Assembly (NCBI GenBank): GCA_021018995.1
Contig: CM037584.1
Location: 45,087,811 to 45,151,810 of the forward strand
Source of the DNA: Chloranthus sessilifolius
Lineage: Eukaryota; Streptophyta; Magnoliopsida; Chloranthales; Chloranthaceae
Reading direction: 5' to 3'
DNA: 64,000 nucleotides
Shown in pieces: positions 11,450-22,456 of this stretch. A model generated the notes under the pieces. The model had not been told where the DNA came from and did not search any database. It saw only the letters and a program-made list of their open reading frames with translations. A program made the translations under genes and the position numbers. How positions within the stretch are numbered: the stretch's first letter is position 1; each line of letters opens with the position of its first letter.

Positions 11450-12115
11450 CGTCTGTTTTGTGAAAGCCCTAATTAGCAAGATAATCTGCAAACGAATTTG
11501 TTTCTCTTTAAATATGAGAGGAGCAACGATTGAAAATTACGCTCAGATCTATTACTGTCGCTACTACAAGGCGATGTTATTACTACAAGTCATATGTACC
11601 CAGAATACTATTTATAGCTCCCAAAGAGTCGGATTCCACATATATAGAGGATGCATCTACTTCCTTTGCCATTTGTTGCCCTTGATAAATCGCTATTAAT
11701 TCAGCGTGAGTAATGTTTGTAGCAGTTGTAGGTCCATGAAAGGATGCAATGTGGTCACCTATAGAGTTTCTAGTAATGCCACCAATGCCATATGAATTAT
11801 TCATATTGGAAGCATCAGTATTTAGTTTCAATGTACCGAACCTAGGGGGATTCCATTGGCATCTTTTGGGGATCGGTTGCTTGATAGGTAGGAGGTTCCA
11901 TCTCCTTTGCATCAGCTCCTCATATCAGCAGTGAGCTCCTCATGATGGACTTTGATTGTAATGTCTTCCACCACTTGCTGCAAGACGGTCTTTTCATGTT
12001 TACTATAATCTTCAAAGATTCTTTGGTTTCGCTCTTTCCATAAGTGGTAGATGAGTGCGGAAAAGGCAATGCATATTGTCACTGAACATCTGCTTTTACC
12101 CTTTGCACCCCCCAT
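11450..12115 (-). pseudogene. LINE 1 RNase H and zf-RVT tail
   Basis: On the minus strand, LIYHLWKERNQRIFEDYSKH (from 12115) is the typical segment before the RNase H of plant L1 elements. RNase H follows: LKLNTDASN at about 11820, GGITRNSIGDHI, ELIAIYQG and VESDSLGAI. The end HIYRETNSFADYLAN is reached near 11470-11510 after two stops and a frameshift around 11580. Confidence 0.88.
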
Positions 12116-12943
12116 GATGTAACTAAGTTCATCATTGACGCTTTCCTTACTGCTGTAAGGAATATGGAGCCTCCCAAGAATTGATTGCCAGATTCATCTA
12201 GAGAAGAGGCATCTGAAAAAAAAAAAGGTGATCATGTCTCTTCAGCAGTCCAGCAAAGAACATACCTTGATGGGATTTGGATCCTTCTTTTCACAATATT
12301 ATAATCGTTAAAAGTTTGTGATTAATATTGAACCAGGTGCATATAGAGTGTTTGGGAATCCGATAAAAAATGTCAGTTAAGAGCGTGTCAGTTGACCATT
12401 TCAGTTCTTAGCAGCATGACATTCCATGTTGAGTTTAAGGTGAATCTTCCATTGGGAGATGGTTTCCATATGATTTCATCTGGGAAAAGATTCGAAGGTG
12501 TATCATACATCTTCACCTCCTTCCAAGCTTCATTCATGCGTAAAGTGGTAGCTTTGGGCAATCTCCAATGACCATCTTGAACAAGATCTGATACATACGC
12601 ATTCTCCTCTATATCAGATTGAATAATTGTGCACCGACCAGCTTTCTGAAGTAACGTGTCATCTTCAAGCCATGGGTCTTTCTAGAATCTCGTATTAGCT
12701 CCAGACCCGATAAATCGAATGTTACTCCTTGATAGTATCTCTCACTCTCATAATCCCCCTCCAAGCCCATGAAAAATTATTTGGGAGATTGCAAGTCCAT
12801 ATATCAATGGAGGAGACATATCTAGCTTTACACCATGTTGCCCGTAATGAATTTGAAGATATGAGATTCTAGAAAAGTTTGGCAAGACCCACATCATTTC
12901 AACCAACAAATCTGCACAGCCTCATTCCACCTTCGTTTACCGG

Positions 12944-13255
12944 CTAGCAAACTCTCTTCCAACTAATAGGATGAATCGATTGGGCAAGAGATAGGCCCCT
13001 CCACAGGAATCTTGAAAAAATAGATTCAATTTCTTTGAGAGCTTTCCTTGGAAGGTAGAAAACACCAGACCAATAAATCTGACAACTGTTTAGAACCATC
13101 TTGATGAGTTCTAGTCGCCCCGAATAAGATAGAAGATTACTCTTCCACCCTTTCAACCTATTATGAATCTTCTCGAGCAAATGAGTGCATAGGCCATATC
13201 CCATATGACATACGAGAGGAGAAAAGAGGCATCCCGAGATATCTCAAGCACTGTT
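12944..13255 (-). pseudogene. LINE 1 reverse transcriptase, C-terminal part
   Basis: On the minus strand RYLGMPLFSSRMSYG (about 13245-13200) leads into HLLEKIHNRLKGWKSNLLSY, then SGRLELIKMVLNS and RFLWRG. This is the conserved connection region of plant L1 reverse transcriptases. It resumes at the edge of the GC-rich insertion. Confidence 0.92.
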
Positions 13256-13606
13256 CTGAAAATCACCCAGGGTGGCCGCCAAGGGCGGTTCGAGCCCTGG
13301 GGCGCCCCGATTTAGGCCTAGGCGGACTCCAAGGTGGACTGGATTTGGGGCGCCCGCCCAGGCCGCTCGAGCGGCCCTGGACCCGCCCCGGGTCACCCCA
13401 GTACCCAATTTTTTTTTATCTCCTCTGTTTTTCTTCTTTTTCCTCAGTTTTTTTCTTCTTCTTAGTTTTTTTCTTCTTCTTCCTCAGTTTTTTATGATCT
13501 TGATTCTTGCACAACACCTTTTTTTCGGCAACTGAGCAATGAGCACAACTCTTTTTTTTTGTTCTTCTTTTCTTTTTTTTCTTCCTCCTATTCTGGCAAG
13601 TGGCAC

Positions 13607-13658
<52 letters not shown>

Positions 13659-13713
13659 AAATAAAATAAAATAAAATAATATATATACACACACACACAT
13701 ATACATAGCGGCC
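13256..13713. other. GC-rich block, T-rich tract and (TA)n
   Basis: A GC-rich block (13262-13405) holds repeated GGCGCC, CCTAGGC and GCCGC words. A pyrimidine tract of T and CTTCTT runs (13409-13600) and a (TA)n microsatellite (about 13609-13654) follow, then a short (AC)n. The GC-rich words resemble subterminal repeats of some hAT elements, but no matching right end or target duplication was found. It separates the LINE from the LTR multimer. Confidence 0.5.
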
Positions 13714-14712
13714 TGTCACGGGGTCACTCTTCCAGCAGTGTCCACCCGTGCGGCACCTAACGCCAGATGCGCTAAATCAGCGATCTCTGATACCAACTAT
13801 CGCGGGGGCATCCTTCGATGCGCCATCAACCCGTGCGGTGCTTCGCTACCTCATGCAACGAAGCCAACCAATCTTCTCATTAGCTCTCATACCACCCGCC
13901 TAGAGGACGAGAACTCCACCTCGTGGTTATCTCTGTTTCGCGGCCTAATGTATCGTGCCCCTTTCAACACGCTCGTTTGCACCACTTTTCCATACTTGGC
14001 CTACTCAAGCTTCACCCTGTGCACTACACTAGTACCTCGCTTCGCAACAGTATTGGCATGCAGCTCCCCATGCCATCATGTCTTGCTCACATACCGAACC
14101 AAGCCCACAGTCGTGTGCCTATCTCATGTTGTCGTGCTCAACGGAGTCCCACGCAGCCCTCATGATGTCGTACTCTACTGAATCCCACGCAACTCTCAAG
14201 TGTTCTCGCGAGGTTGCCCAGCTGTATGCACCGCGACGCATAGTCTGAGGCCATACTTCAACCTCACCTTCGGTGCCACACGGCATCGCTGCGTCGACGA
14301 CCTAGGCCCACCCTTTCAGGCCTAGGAGACACTTGCTCCCCCTCTGACAACGCAAGGCCCCGTGTGGGTGGAAGGCAACTCTCTAACTCCTCTCCCACAT
14401 AGAAGGGTAAAACAGTAATTCGACCAAAATAGCAGGACTTCAAACCCCTTGGTTTGACATATTTTATTTTTCACACCACAACGCCCCGAATCGCTAGCCC
14501 ACCTGGCCATGTCGCGTCTGTGTCATGAGCCCCATGCGGCCATGTCGCGTCCTCGCAGCGCAACCACGTCGCGAAGCCCTCCTGGCCCCCATATCGAGTG
14601 TCATCCTGGCACCACATGTCGTGTCGTCCCAACACCAAGATGTTACGTGCCCTCTTGGCACCACATCGCGTGCCCAGGCACCATGCTACAAGCTTGAGTA
14701 TTGACCTCGTCA
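13714..14712 (-). repeat. LTR 1 of multimer (999 bp)
   Basis: Starts TGTCACGGGGTCAC and ends TTGACCTCGTCA on the plus strand. It is followed by a 342-bp internal segment. An internal CTCTGATACCA motif lies at 13785-13795. Confidence 0.8.
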
Positions 14713-15054
14713 CATCCTCCACCACTCCATAATGTCAATGTCCTCGTTGACGCATTATCACAGTGAACTGACCCCGCCAACTCCTCCCAACTTGTTAGCA
14801 TCACATATCTAGCCCCAAGGTTTGGTACCTCCTCGCTAGCTCACTTCTAATCTAGTTCTTAGGTTCACACCTTCCCACTAGCTCCCCAACGTCACCCCTG
14901 CCGGGTCAACCTGGTTCCGCAGTCACAAGGCCCTCACCTGTTAACTAGCTCGGGGATGTCGCGTGCCCTCTTGGCACCACACCGCGTGCCCCACTGGCAC
15001 CAATTGGCTCAATAGTATCATCCCTTCTGGATCGAACTTGACTCTGATACCAAA
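14713..15054 (-). other. Internal domain 1 of multimer with PBS and PPT
   Basis: A 342-bp segment with no coding capacity. On the minus strand it starts with the primer site at the 15055 junction and ends with a purine-rich tract abutting 14712. It differs from the second internal domain (16065-16383) mainly by a 23-bp length difference near 14960-14990. Confidence 0.75.
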
Positions 15055-16064
15055 TGTCACGGGGCCACTCTTCCAGCAATGTCCGCCCAAGCGACACCGA
15101 ACGCCCGATACGCTAAGTCAGCCATCTCTGATACCAACTGTCACGGGGGCGTCCTTCGATGCGCCATCAACCTGCCCGATGCTTTGCTACCTCATGCAAC
15201 GAAGCCAACCAATCTTCTCATCAGCTCTGATACCACCCGCCTAGAGGAGGGGAACTCCACCTCGTGGTTACCTCTGTTTCGCGGCCTACCACCCAATGTA
15301 TCGTGCCCCTTACGACACGCTCGTTTGCACCACTGTTCCATACTTGGCCTGCTCAAGCTTCACCCTGTGTACTGCACTAGTACCTCGCTTCGCAACAGTA
15401 TTGACATGCAGCTTCCCATGCCATCATGTCTTACTCACATACCGAACCAAGCCTACAGTCGCGTGCCTATCTCATGTTGTCGTGCTCAACGGAGTCCCAC
15501 GCAACCCTCATGCTGCCGTGCTCTACTGAGTCCCACACAGCGCTCAAGTGTTCTCGCGAGGTTGCCCAGCTATATGCACCGCGACGCGTAGTTCGGGGCC
15601 ATACTTCAACCTCACCTTGGGTGCCACACGGCATCGCTGCGTCGACGTCCAAGGCCCACCCTTTCAGGCCTAGGAAACACTTGCGCCCCCTCTAGCAACT
15701 CAAGGCCCCGTGTGGGTGGAAGGCAACTCTCCAGCTCCTCTCCCACATAGAAGGGTAAAACAATAATTCGACCAAAATAGCAGGAGAACCTCAAACCCCT
15801 TGGTTTGACATATTTTATTGTTCACACCGCAACGCCCCGGATCGCTAGCCCACCTGGCCATGTAGCATCCATGTCATGACCCTCATGAGACCGTGTTGCG
15901 TCCTCGCAGCGCGACCACGTCGCGAGGCCCTCCTAGCCCCCATGTCGCGTGCCGTCTTGACACCACATGTCGTGTCGTCCCAGCACCAAGATGTCGCGTG
16001 CCCTCTTGGCACCACATCACGTGCCCCAGGCACCATGCTGCAAGCTCGAGTATTGACCCCATCA
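15055..16064 (-). repeat. LTR 2 of multimer (1010 bp)
   Basis: Starts TGTCACGGGGCC directly after CTCTGATACCAAA and ends TTGACCCCATCA. Further CTCTGATACCA motifs occur inside at 15126-15136 and 15225-15235; the first is again followed by TGTCACGGGG. Confidence 0.8.
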
Positions 16065-16383
16065 CATCCTCCACCACTCCATAATGTCAACGTCCTCGTT
16101 GACGCATTATCACAATTAACTAACCCCACCAACTCCTCCCAGCCTGTTAGCATCTCATATCTAGCCCCGAGGTTTAGTACCTCCCCGCTAGCTCACTTCT
16201 AATCTAATTCTTAGGTCCACACCTTCCCACTAGCTCCCCAACGTCACCCCTGTCGAGTCAACCTGGTTCCGCAGTTATAAGGCCCTCACTTGTTAACTAG
16301 CTCGAGGATGTCGCGTGCTCCACTGGCACCAATTGGCTCAATAGTATCATCCCTTCTGGATCGAACTTGGCTCTGATACCAAA
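16065..16383 (-). other. Internal domain 2 of multimer with PBS and PPT
   Basis: A 319-bp non-coding segment with the same layout: primer site TGGTATCAGAGCCAAG (minus strand, at 16383-16365) and a purine-rich tract at the 16065 end. Confidence 0.75.
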
Positions 16384-17394
16384 TGTCACGGGGCCACTCT
16401 TCCAGCAGTGTCCGCCTGTGCGACACCTAACGCCCGATACACTAAGTCAGCCATCCCTGATACCAACTGTCGCGGGGGCGCCCTTCGATGCGCCATCAAC
16501 CCATGCAGTGCTTCGCTACCTCATGCAACGAAGCCAACCAATCTTCTCATCAGCTCTGATACCACCCGCCTAGAGGACGGAAACTCCACCTCGTGGTTAC
16601 CTCTGTTTCGCGGCCTACCACCCAATGTATTGTGCCCATTACGACACGCTCATTTGCACCACTTTTCCATACTTGGCCTGCTCAAGCTTCACCCTGTACA
16701 CTACACTAGTACGTCGCTTCGCAACAGTATTGCCATGCAGCTCCCCATGCCATCATGTCTTGCTCACATACCGAACCAAGCCCACAGTCGCGTGTCTATC
16801 TCATGCTGTCGTGCTCAACGGAGTCCCACGCAGCCCTCATGCTGTCGTGCTCTACTAAGTCCCACGCAGCGCTCAAGTGTTCTTGCAAGGTTGCCCAGCT
16901 GTATGCACCGCGACGCGTAGTCCGGGGCCATACTTCAACCTCACCTTGGGTGTCACACGGCATCGCTGCGTCGATGACCTAGGCTCACCCTTTCAGGCCT
17001 AGGAGACACTTGCGCCCCCTCTGGCAACGCAAGGCCCCGTGTGGGTGGAAGGCAACTCTCAAGCTCCTCTCCCACATAGAAGGGTAAAACAGTAATTCGG
17101 CCAAAATAGCATGAGAACCTCAAACCCCTTGGTTTGACATACTTTACTGTTCACACGCAACGCCCCGAATCGCTAGCCCACCTGGCCATATCGCGTTCGT
17201 GTCATGACCCCCATGCGACCGTGTCGCGTCCTCGCAGCGCCACCACGTCGCGAGGCCCTCTTGGACCCCATGTCGTGTGCCGTCTTGGCACCACATGTCG
17301 TGCCTTCCCGGCACCAAGATGTCGCGCGTGCCCTCTTGGCACCACATCGCATGCCCCAGGCACCATGCTGCAAGCTCAAGTATTGACCCCGTCA
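16384..17394 (-). repeat. LTR 3 of multimer (1011 bp)
   Basis: Starts TGTCACGGGGCC directly after GGCTCTGATACCAAA and ends TTGACCCCGTCA at 17394, exactly where similarity to the other two units stops. That endpoint supports reading the 1-kb unit as the LTR. Confidence 0.82.
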
Positions 17395-17399
17395 GAGGC

Positions 17400-18603
17400 C
17401 GCCCGGATCTTGAGAGGCGCCAGCCAAATGATTCGCCAACATCCCCCAATCGCTCAACCCACCCAAAGGATTTTAAGAACACTGATTTCAGGGGAAGCTG
17501 ACGTTTGAAATTTAGCTTAGAAATTATTCGATCTTTATTGCTGCAACCCACGCAAAAAAATGATGGTACATTTAGCATAATTCACCTTGAGGCCAAAATA
17601 AGAAAAGAATCGATCCAGAATACTTCATAGTTGATCAGTTGTAGATATTTTCTCTTGTGCAAAAATAAGGAGGACATTTGCAAGATCAGATGAGAAATCG
17701 CAGGCGTGTCCTTGATAATATGAGGCCAAAACTTTCCCGCTTGTACCATTTCATCAATAATACACGTAAGAGCATCCATGGCAATGGTGAAGAGAAGAGG
17801 CGATAACGGATCTCCCTGTCTAAGACCACAATGACTAGAGAATAACCAATGAGGCGAGCCATTAATCAAAATAAAAAACTTTCGAGATGTGAAGCACAAT
17901 TTAATCCAGTTGATCCAGGTAGAATCAAAACCGAACTGATGAAGAATGCTAATGACAAAGTCCCACCGAACCTTGTCATAAGCCTTCTGTAAGTCAATCT
18001 TGGTGCAAAATGCTTTCAGTCTAGATTCAAGATGAAAATTTCGAACAAGCTCGTGAGCAAGGAAAATATTCACTGAGATCTTCCTCTCTTTGATGAAGGT
18101 AGACTGGTTCAGGCTGATCAAAGAGAGAGCAGCACTAAAGCCAATCTCTCCGACAAAATTTTCGCGATGATATTGTACAAAAAGTTGTAGAGAGAGATCG
18201 GTCTAAATTTGTCAATTGGTTTCACACCATTTTCCTTTGGGATGAGTTTTATGAAAGTAGAACTGACAGAAACAGGGATTTTAGTTTAAATAAAACAAGA
18301 ACACACTGCTTTCGAAGTATCCTCGCTGGCAATGTCCCAGTGATGCTGAAAGAACTCCGCCTGGAACCCATCAGGTCCAGGGGCTTTATTCCTGGGTGAG
18401 CGGGAAACGATGCGTTTAACCTCCTCATATGTAACCTCTGTCAAAAGAGCACCCGCTTGATCTTGATTGAGTTTCTTCTTGAATGGAAGAATCGGTGTCG
18501 GGAGGTTGCTCGAAGGATAGAAGATATTTTGAAAGTGTTGCATCGTGAATTCGCCCATCTCCTTTGGTTCTGTTATGCACTCTCCCAATGGGAGTTGTAG
18601 CAC
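17400..18603 (-). pseudogene. LINE 1 reverse transcriptase, N-terminal part and core
   Basis: The minus strand encodes the L1 RT entry (PRNKAPGPDGFQAEFFQHHW near 18390-18340), then SLNQSTFIKERKISVNI and IDLQKAYDKVRWDF (about 17960-18000). The strongly conserved GLRQGDPLSPLLF lies at about 17800-17830. The FADD catalytic segment expected near 17680-17700 is altered. The open frame ends near 17582, with a further out-of-frame L1-like piece down to about 17470. Confidence 0.92.
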
Positions 18604-18700
18604 AAATATACTACCTTTGGCAATACGGGAGGCAATGGAAGCGTAAAAGAACCTTGCGTTTTTTGCAATACAGTAGGCAACAATTTAAATGTCAACAATT

Positions 18701-19112
18701 AGAGAGGGCCTATATAGAACGAGGGAGTTTACATATGTCAAGCCTCTAAAATCTTTTAAGGTAAACATTAGCCGGTAACAGCCATGAAGTAATGGAGGCA
18801 CTACCTTTTTCGAAAGCTAGCGTTATAAATTCCCTAAATATCGGTGGAAATCGACTTTTGTAATGATTAGGTAGCTAAAAGGATATTCATATGATTGATT
18901 ATCTTATGATGTCGGTGATGCGACGATACCCCATTAATCCATAGCTTCCATTATTTTATGTTGTGCATGAGGATTGATGGGCTCAACTAAAGATTAATGG
19001 AGTGTCAGCGTCACTAACATAATAAAGCCTTTTTACCCCATGAAATTACAAAAGGTGAAACTCATATATTCACTTGAATCAGCATCAATTATGTCGAAGT
19101 TCACATTCACAC
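18701..19112. other. No feature recognised
   Basis: Mostly AT-rich sequence without coding similarity, between the truncated 5' end of the LINE and the target duplication (atatc, 19113-19117) of the next LTR element. Confidence 0.5.
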
Positions 19113-19117
19113 ATATC

Positions 19118-19471
19118 ACTTGAAATCTAAAATACTAAAATAATCTAAATAGAAAAAGGAATAAATGTAGACGAAGAGAAGGAAAGAGAAGAGTGGCACA
19201 GAGCTTTAAAGACTAAACTTTTACTATAAAGCTATTTTGAGTTCCAAGTGATAAGCCCTTTATATAGAGGGCAACCCGACACCAATTACATTGTTTTACT
19301 ATAAAGTTATTTTGAGTTATAAGTGATAAGCCCTTTATATAGAGGGCAACCCAACACCAATTACATTTTTGCTGAATGTGTGACTAAACCCACAACTTAA
19401 CTAGACACTCATAACACTAACACACCACATATTACTTCCAACACATCATACATAACGTATTATCTCCAACC
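19118..19471 (-). repeat. 3' LTR with internal duplication
   Basis: This 354-bp LTR contains a roughly 70-bp segment (ACTATAAAG to CCAATTACAT) twice, at about 19222-19290 and 19298-19366. The partner LTR at 20935-21233 (299 bp) has it once, which explains the length difference. Confidence 0.85.
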
Positions 19472-20934
19472 CCCTCCCCCCTAAACCCACCCCTCAAGTT
19501 GGAGCATCCATGATAATGACGCCCACCTTGGCAACAAATACATAAAAGTATACATGTTTATACCACCATCTCTCTAACACAATAGGGTCAGAACATTTGT
19601 ACAAACACTAGCACAACAACAATCATGACTTAGCGCAACACTTTGCATTCAAGTGGGCATGTACACATCCCATGGACTACATAAATGGCTAAATAATTAG
19701 CATACAACATGTTATTGATGGCAACAACACGGCCATAAGTCCTAAACAACGACCCATACATCAACATCAAGGGGACCAATAATAAAACATGTGACAACAT
19801 TCATAATCCCACACAACATAACAAGGGATACAAAACACTTCTCAGCAAATTTCCTGCAGCCTCAAAACCATAATACTAAAAGCGCCCATCACCTACAAAC
19901 AACTGCAACAAAAGTATAAACCCTTTTTCTTTGCAAGTCTCTACAACTTATATTGGTTGTACACACTTGCACCATATGCAACCTTAGGAGCTGCAGCTAT
20001 TGAAGAAAAAGGAAAATGAATGTGCTAAATGTGTGGGCAGCCATACTCAACACCACATAACAAAGCTTGGGAGCAGCTCCAACAACCACCATCGAAGCAG
20101 CACAACCATTACACCATAGCCCCACAACAGCAAATACAGGTCTCCAAAAAGTGTTTCAATAAAAAATAGAAGCACAGATGTGATATGCTTAGTGATAGTG
20201 TAAGAGGAAAAATCGTCACACCATGCTTGATTCACCACAGAATAGAAAATCATCATAACCACGAGAAAAACATGCAAAACGAACCAAACCCCAGCCAAAC
20301 TTATGCAGTTTTGGTCAAATTTTGACTAGAAAGGAGAAAAATATGATACATGTACCATTTTTTTGACAAAACCCAAATAACCTCCTATCTCACTCGATGC
20401 ACCTCGGATCACCACGAAACCATCTCACAAGACACTAGATAAGGAATGAAAAAATGGTCAAAATTTTTTGTTTGATAATTAAAAAAAATGGTCAAAATCA
20501 ATGTCATAAACATGAGTTCTGGTCAACTGGTTGGCCATTAAAAAAAAATATACAATTGACACTTTTCTGTACTTAACAAAAACCCTATCCAAAAAATCTT
20601 ACAATCTTTTTATAATTCTCCTAAAATCCTTAGCTACTAAACACCTCTCTTCTTGGGTCGATCCGACAAGGTTTAACATTGGTCAAACTTTGTCACAATG
20701 AACAGTGGCTGACCAAAAAGGTGTTGGTGGATGGTTGCAAATTAACCTAAATGGAGGAAAAATAAAGATAATTTTTTGGAGAAGACGGAACAACAAGATG
20801 ACACCGTGGTTTCTAATTTCTGAAGCAAACAGTTTCAACAAGGCGGCGATATGCAGAGCATATGTCAGACAAAAGCAACAAAGAAAACACAGAAAAATAA
20901 GGAAGCAAACCACGATCTAACTGCTTTGATACCA

Positions 20935-21233
20935 ACTTGAAATTTAAAATACTAAACTAAACTAAATAGAAATACCTTGATTAGGGTTTTATTAAAGGAA
21001 GATATCGGGGAGAAGAAGAGAGGGAAAAGAGAGAAGAACAGTGACACAGAGCTTTAAAGACGACATTTTCACTATAAAGCCAAAATGAGTTACAAGTGAT
21101 ACGCCTTTTATATAGAGGGCAACATAGATACCAATTACATGTTTACTCAATGCAGGACTAAACCCACAAATTATTTAAACAACACACCATGTATTACTTT
21201 CAACACACCATACATAACATATTATCTCCAACA
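20935..21233 (-). repeat. 5' LTR of non-coding copia-like element
   Basis: A 299-bp LTR ending CTCCAACA on the plus strand next to the target duplication atatc. It has a single copy of the segment that is doubled in the other LTR. Confidence 0.88.
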
Positions 21234-21238
21234 ATATC

Positions 21239-22257
21239 AACGTTCACAATTCAAGAAAATAAGCTATTAATACGATTAAGTAGCCAAAAGGCTTTGCATA
21301 AATTTGATAAGGGAAAGACTACTCATCAACATTGGCAAATCAAACTTATGAATAGTCTTTTCGTCACCTTATCTCATCATAATCCTACTTCAAGAGATTT
21401 TAGGGGACATGATATCTATACATGTCAGATTTAGAGAGGATTGATGAGGGTAAAGCCTATTATTAAATTTAGCGACATTAAGGGCCTTGCATCTGCATCA
21501 ATTTCGGCGCACGTATCCCGCTTCGGTGCTTGGCCATGCACCTAGTAATTGCTCTGATTTTATTATTTCAGAGTTAGTACTAGTTGCTTGACTCATGAAC
21601 CAAGGGAAGTGCGGGCAGATCTATCCCTCAACCAAACTATTCAAACCTTGGAGGTGCATGTATTTATGAGCGTCAAATAAGTCAAACAAATTTCTTGAGG
21701 TTTGACTAATTTTGATGGAGGGCGATTGATCAATGCATGCCTTTATTGCGGAGATCGGGCAACTACTACTAGCTCTATCTAAAAACCCTCAATTTTTATT
21801 AAAACTGCAAAATTTTAAGCATAGAACCCCCCAAGCTACATTTTTAATTTAATTTGATAGGGGAAACAGGGGAATTTTTAAATAGAGATCCTATGGGAAG
21901 ATCCTAAAGGAGATAATGGTTGATGTAAATTTTGTGGAGAAATTTTCGTTAAGTGAAGTACAATTTCAAACGATTGTGGAAAACGACGTGCTATCATGTA
22001 CGGAAGTTCTTGAATCTTGATTTAGTTAACAAAGCTGCAAAGAAATATATAAACAAACTAATTGCCCAACCTCCAAATAACAGTGATGTAAGAATCGAAT
22101 CGAAAAATCATATAGGGGTCCTAATCAAATCAAAATATGAATAGTAAGATTCTCGAAAAAACTAAATGATGGTTGAAAGATCCATATAATAGTTGGGTTT
22201 AACTTTAGTTAACTTGTTTTTGACAGATATAAGCTGGGGCTGAACCTGGACCTCAAG
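21239..22257. other. Intergenic, no feature recognised
   Basis: AT-rich sequence. Short open frames at 21189-21434 and 21953-22144 have no recognisable domain and are not supported as genes. Confidence 0.5.
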
Positions 22258-22265
22258 GTTGCAAT

Positions 22266-22456
22266 CATGATTCAAAATCTCGTCTGAAACCAGTATGTAC
22301 CGGACGATACGTATCAGTTTCGGAGGTCACCGATACGATACTTCGAATGTATCGTACTGGTGCATATACATATATATATATTGGTATGTGTCGGATGAAA
22401 CATACCAGTTTTGGAGCTTGACGATACATGCCGGAAAACCAGTATTTTAAACCGTG
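22266..22456. mobile_element. Short hAT MITE (191 bp)
   Basis: The left end CATGATTCAAAATCTCG and right end (reverse complement CACGGTTTAAAATACTGG) are imperfect inverted termini. The flanking 8-mers gttgcaat (22258-22265) and gttgcatt (22457-22464) match at 7 of 8. Internal GATACG, GTATCG and CCGGA words match the ends of the coding hAT at 43792-49398. Confidence 0.82.

Larger units (their letters stand above)
13714..17394 (-). mobile_element. Multimer of a small non-autonomous LTR retrotransposon
   Basis: Three direct, about 1.0-kb, highly similar units (13714-14712, 15055-16064, 16384-17394) begin TGTCACGGGG and end TTGACCCCGTCA or a close variant, giving TG...CA ends with an imperfect terminal inversion. 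They are separated by two similar 342- and 319-bp spacers. On the minus strand each spacer starts with TTTGGTATCAGAGC or TTTGGTATCAGAGT, a tRNA-Met primer site placed right after the unit's terminal CA, and ends with a purine-rich tract (GGAGTGGTGGAGGATG). This is exactly LTR-PBS-PPT-LTR-PBS-PPT-LTR. There is no gag or pol. No clear target duplication flanks the array. The alternative is an ordinary 1.33-kb tandem repeat, but the PBS and PPT placement argues against that. Confidence 0.8.
11314..18700 (-). mobile_element. L1-type LINE (first), split and 5'-truncated
   Basis: Minus-strand fragments run in L1 order: RT N-terminus (18603-18286), RT core (18121-17582), then after a 4-kb insertion the RT C-terminus (13250-12944), a zf-RVT-like part and an RNase H domain ending near 11450. 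A short 3' segment containing AATAAA on the minus strand follows, then the (GA)n tract. No endonuclease domain is found upstream, so the copy appears 5'-truncated near 18700. The insertion lies just before the conserved RYLGMPLFSSR motif of the RT C-terminal region. Confidence 0.88.
19118..21233 (-). mobile_element. Non-coding copia-like LTR element
   Basis: Direct LTRs at 19118-19471 and 20935-21233 are flanked by a perfect 5-bp target duplication atatc (19113-19117 and 21234-21238). On the minus strand the 5' LTR starts TGTTGGAGATAATATG and ends in front of TTGGTATCAAAGCAG, the primer site (complement about 20920-20935). A C-rich tract next to the 3' LTR (19471-19500) is the complement of the polypurine tract. 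The 1.46-kb interior has no retroviral-like protein domain. The LTR and primer site resemble those of the nested copia at 2992-8337, so it may be mobilised by a related element. Confidence 0.9.

Noticed and set aside
13416..13706. Minus-strand frames of 70-96 codons across the T-rich and (TA)n tract
   Set aside because: They are translations of simple repeats (lysine and isoleucine-tyrosine runs) with no domain.
14471..14725. Minus-strand frames within the LTR multimer units
   Set aside because: They overlap a longer plus-strand frame in GC-rich repeat DNA and have no domain; open frames are expected by composition.
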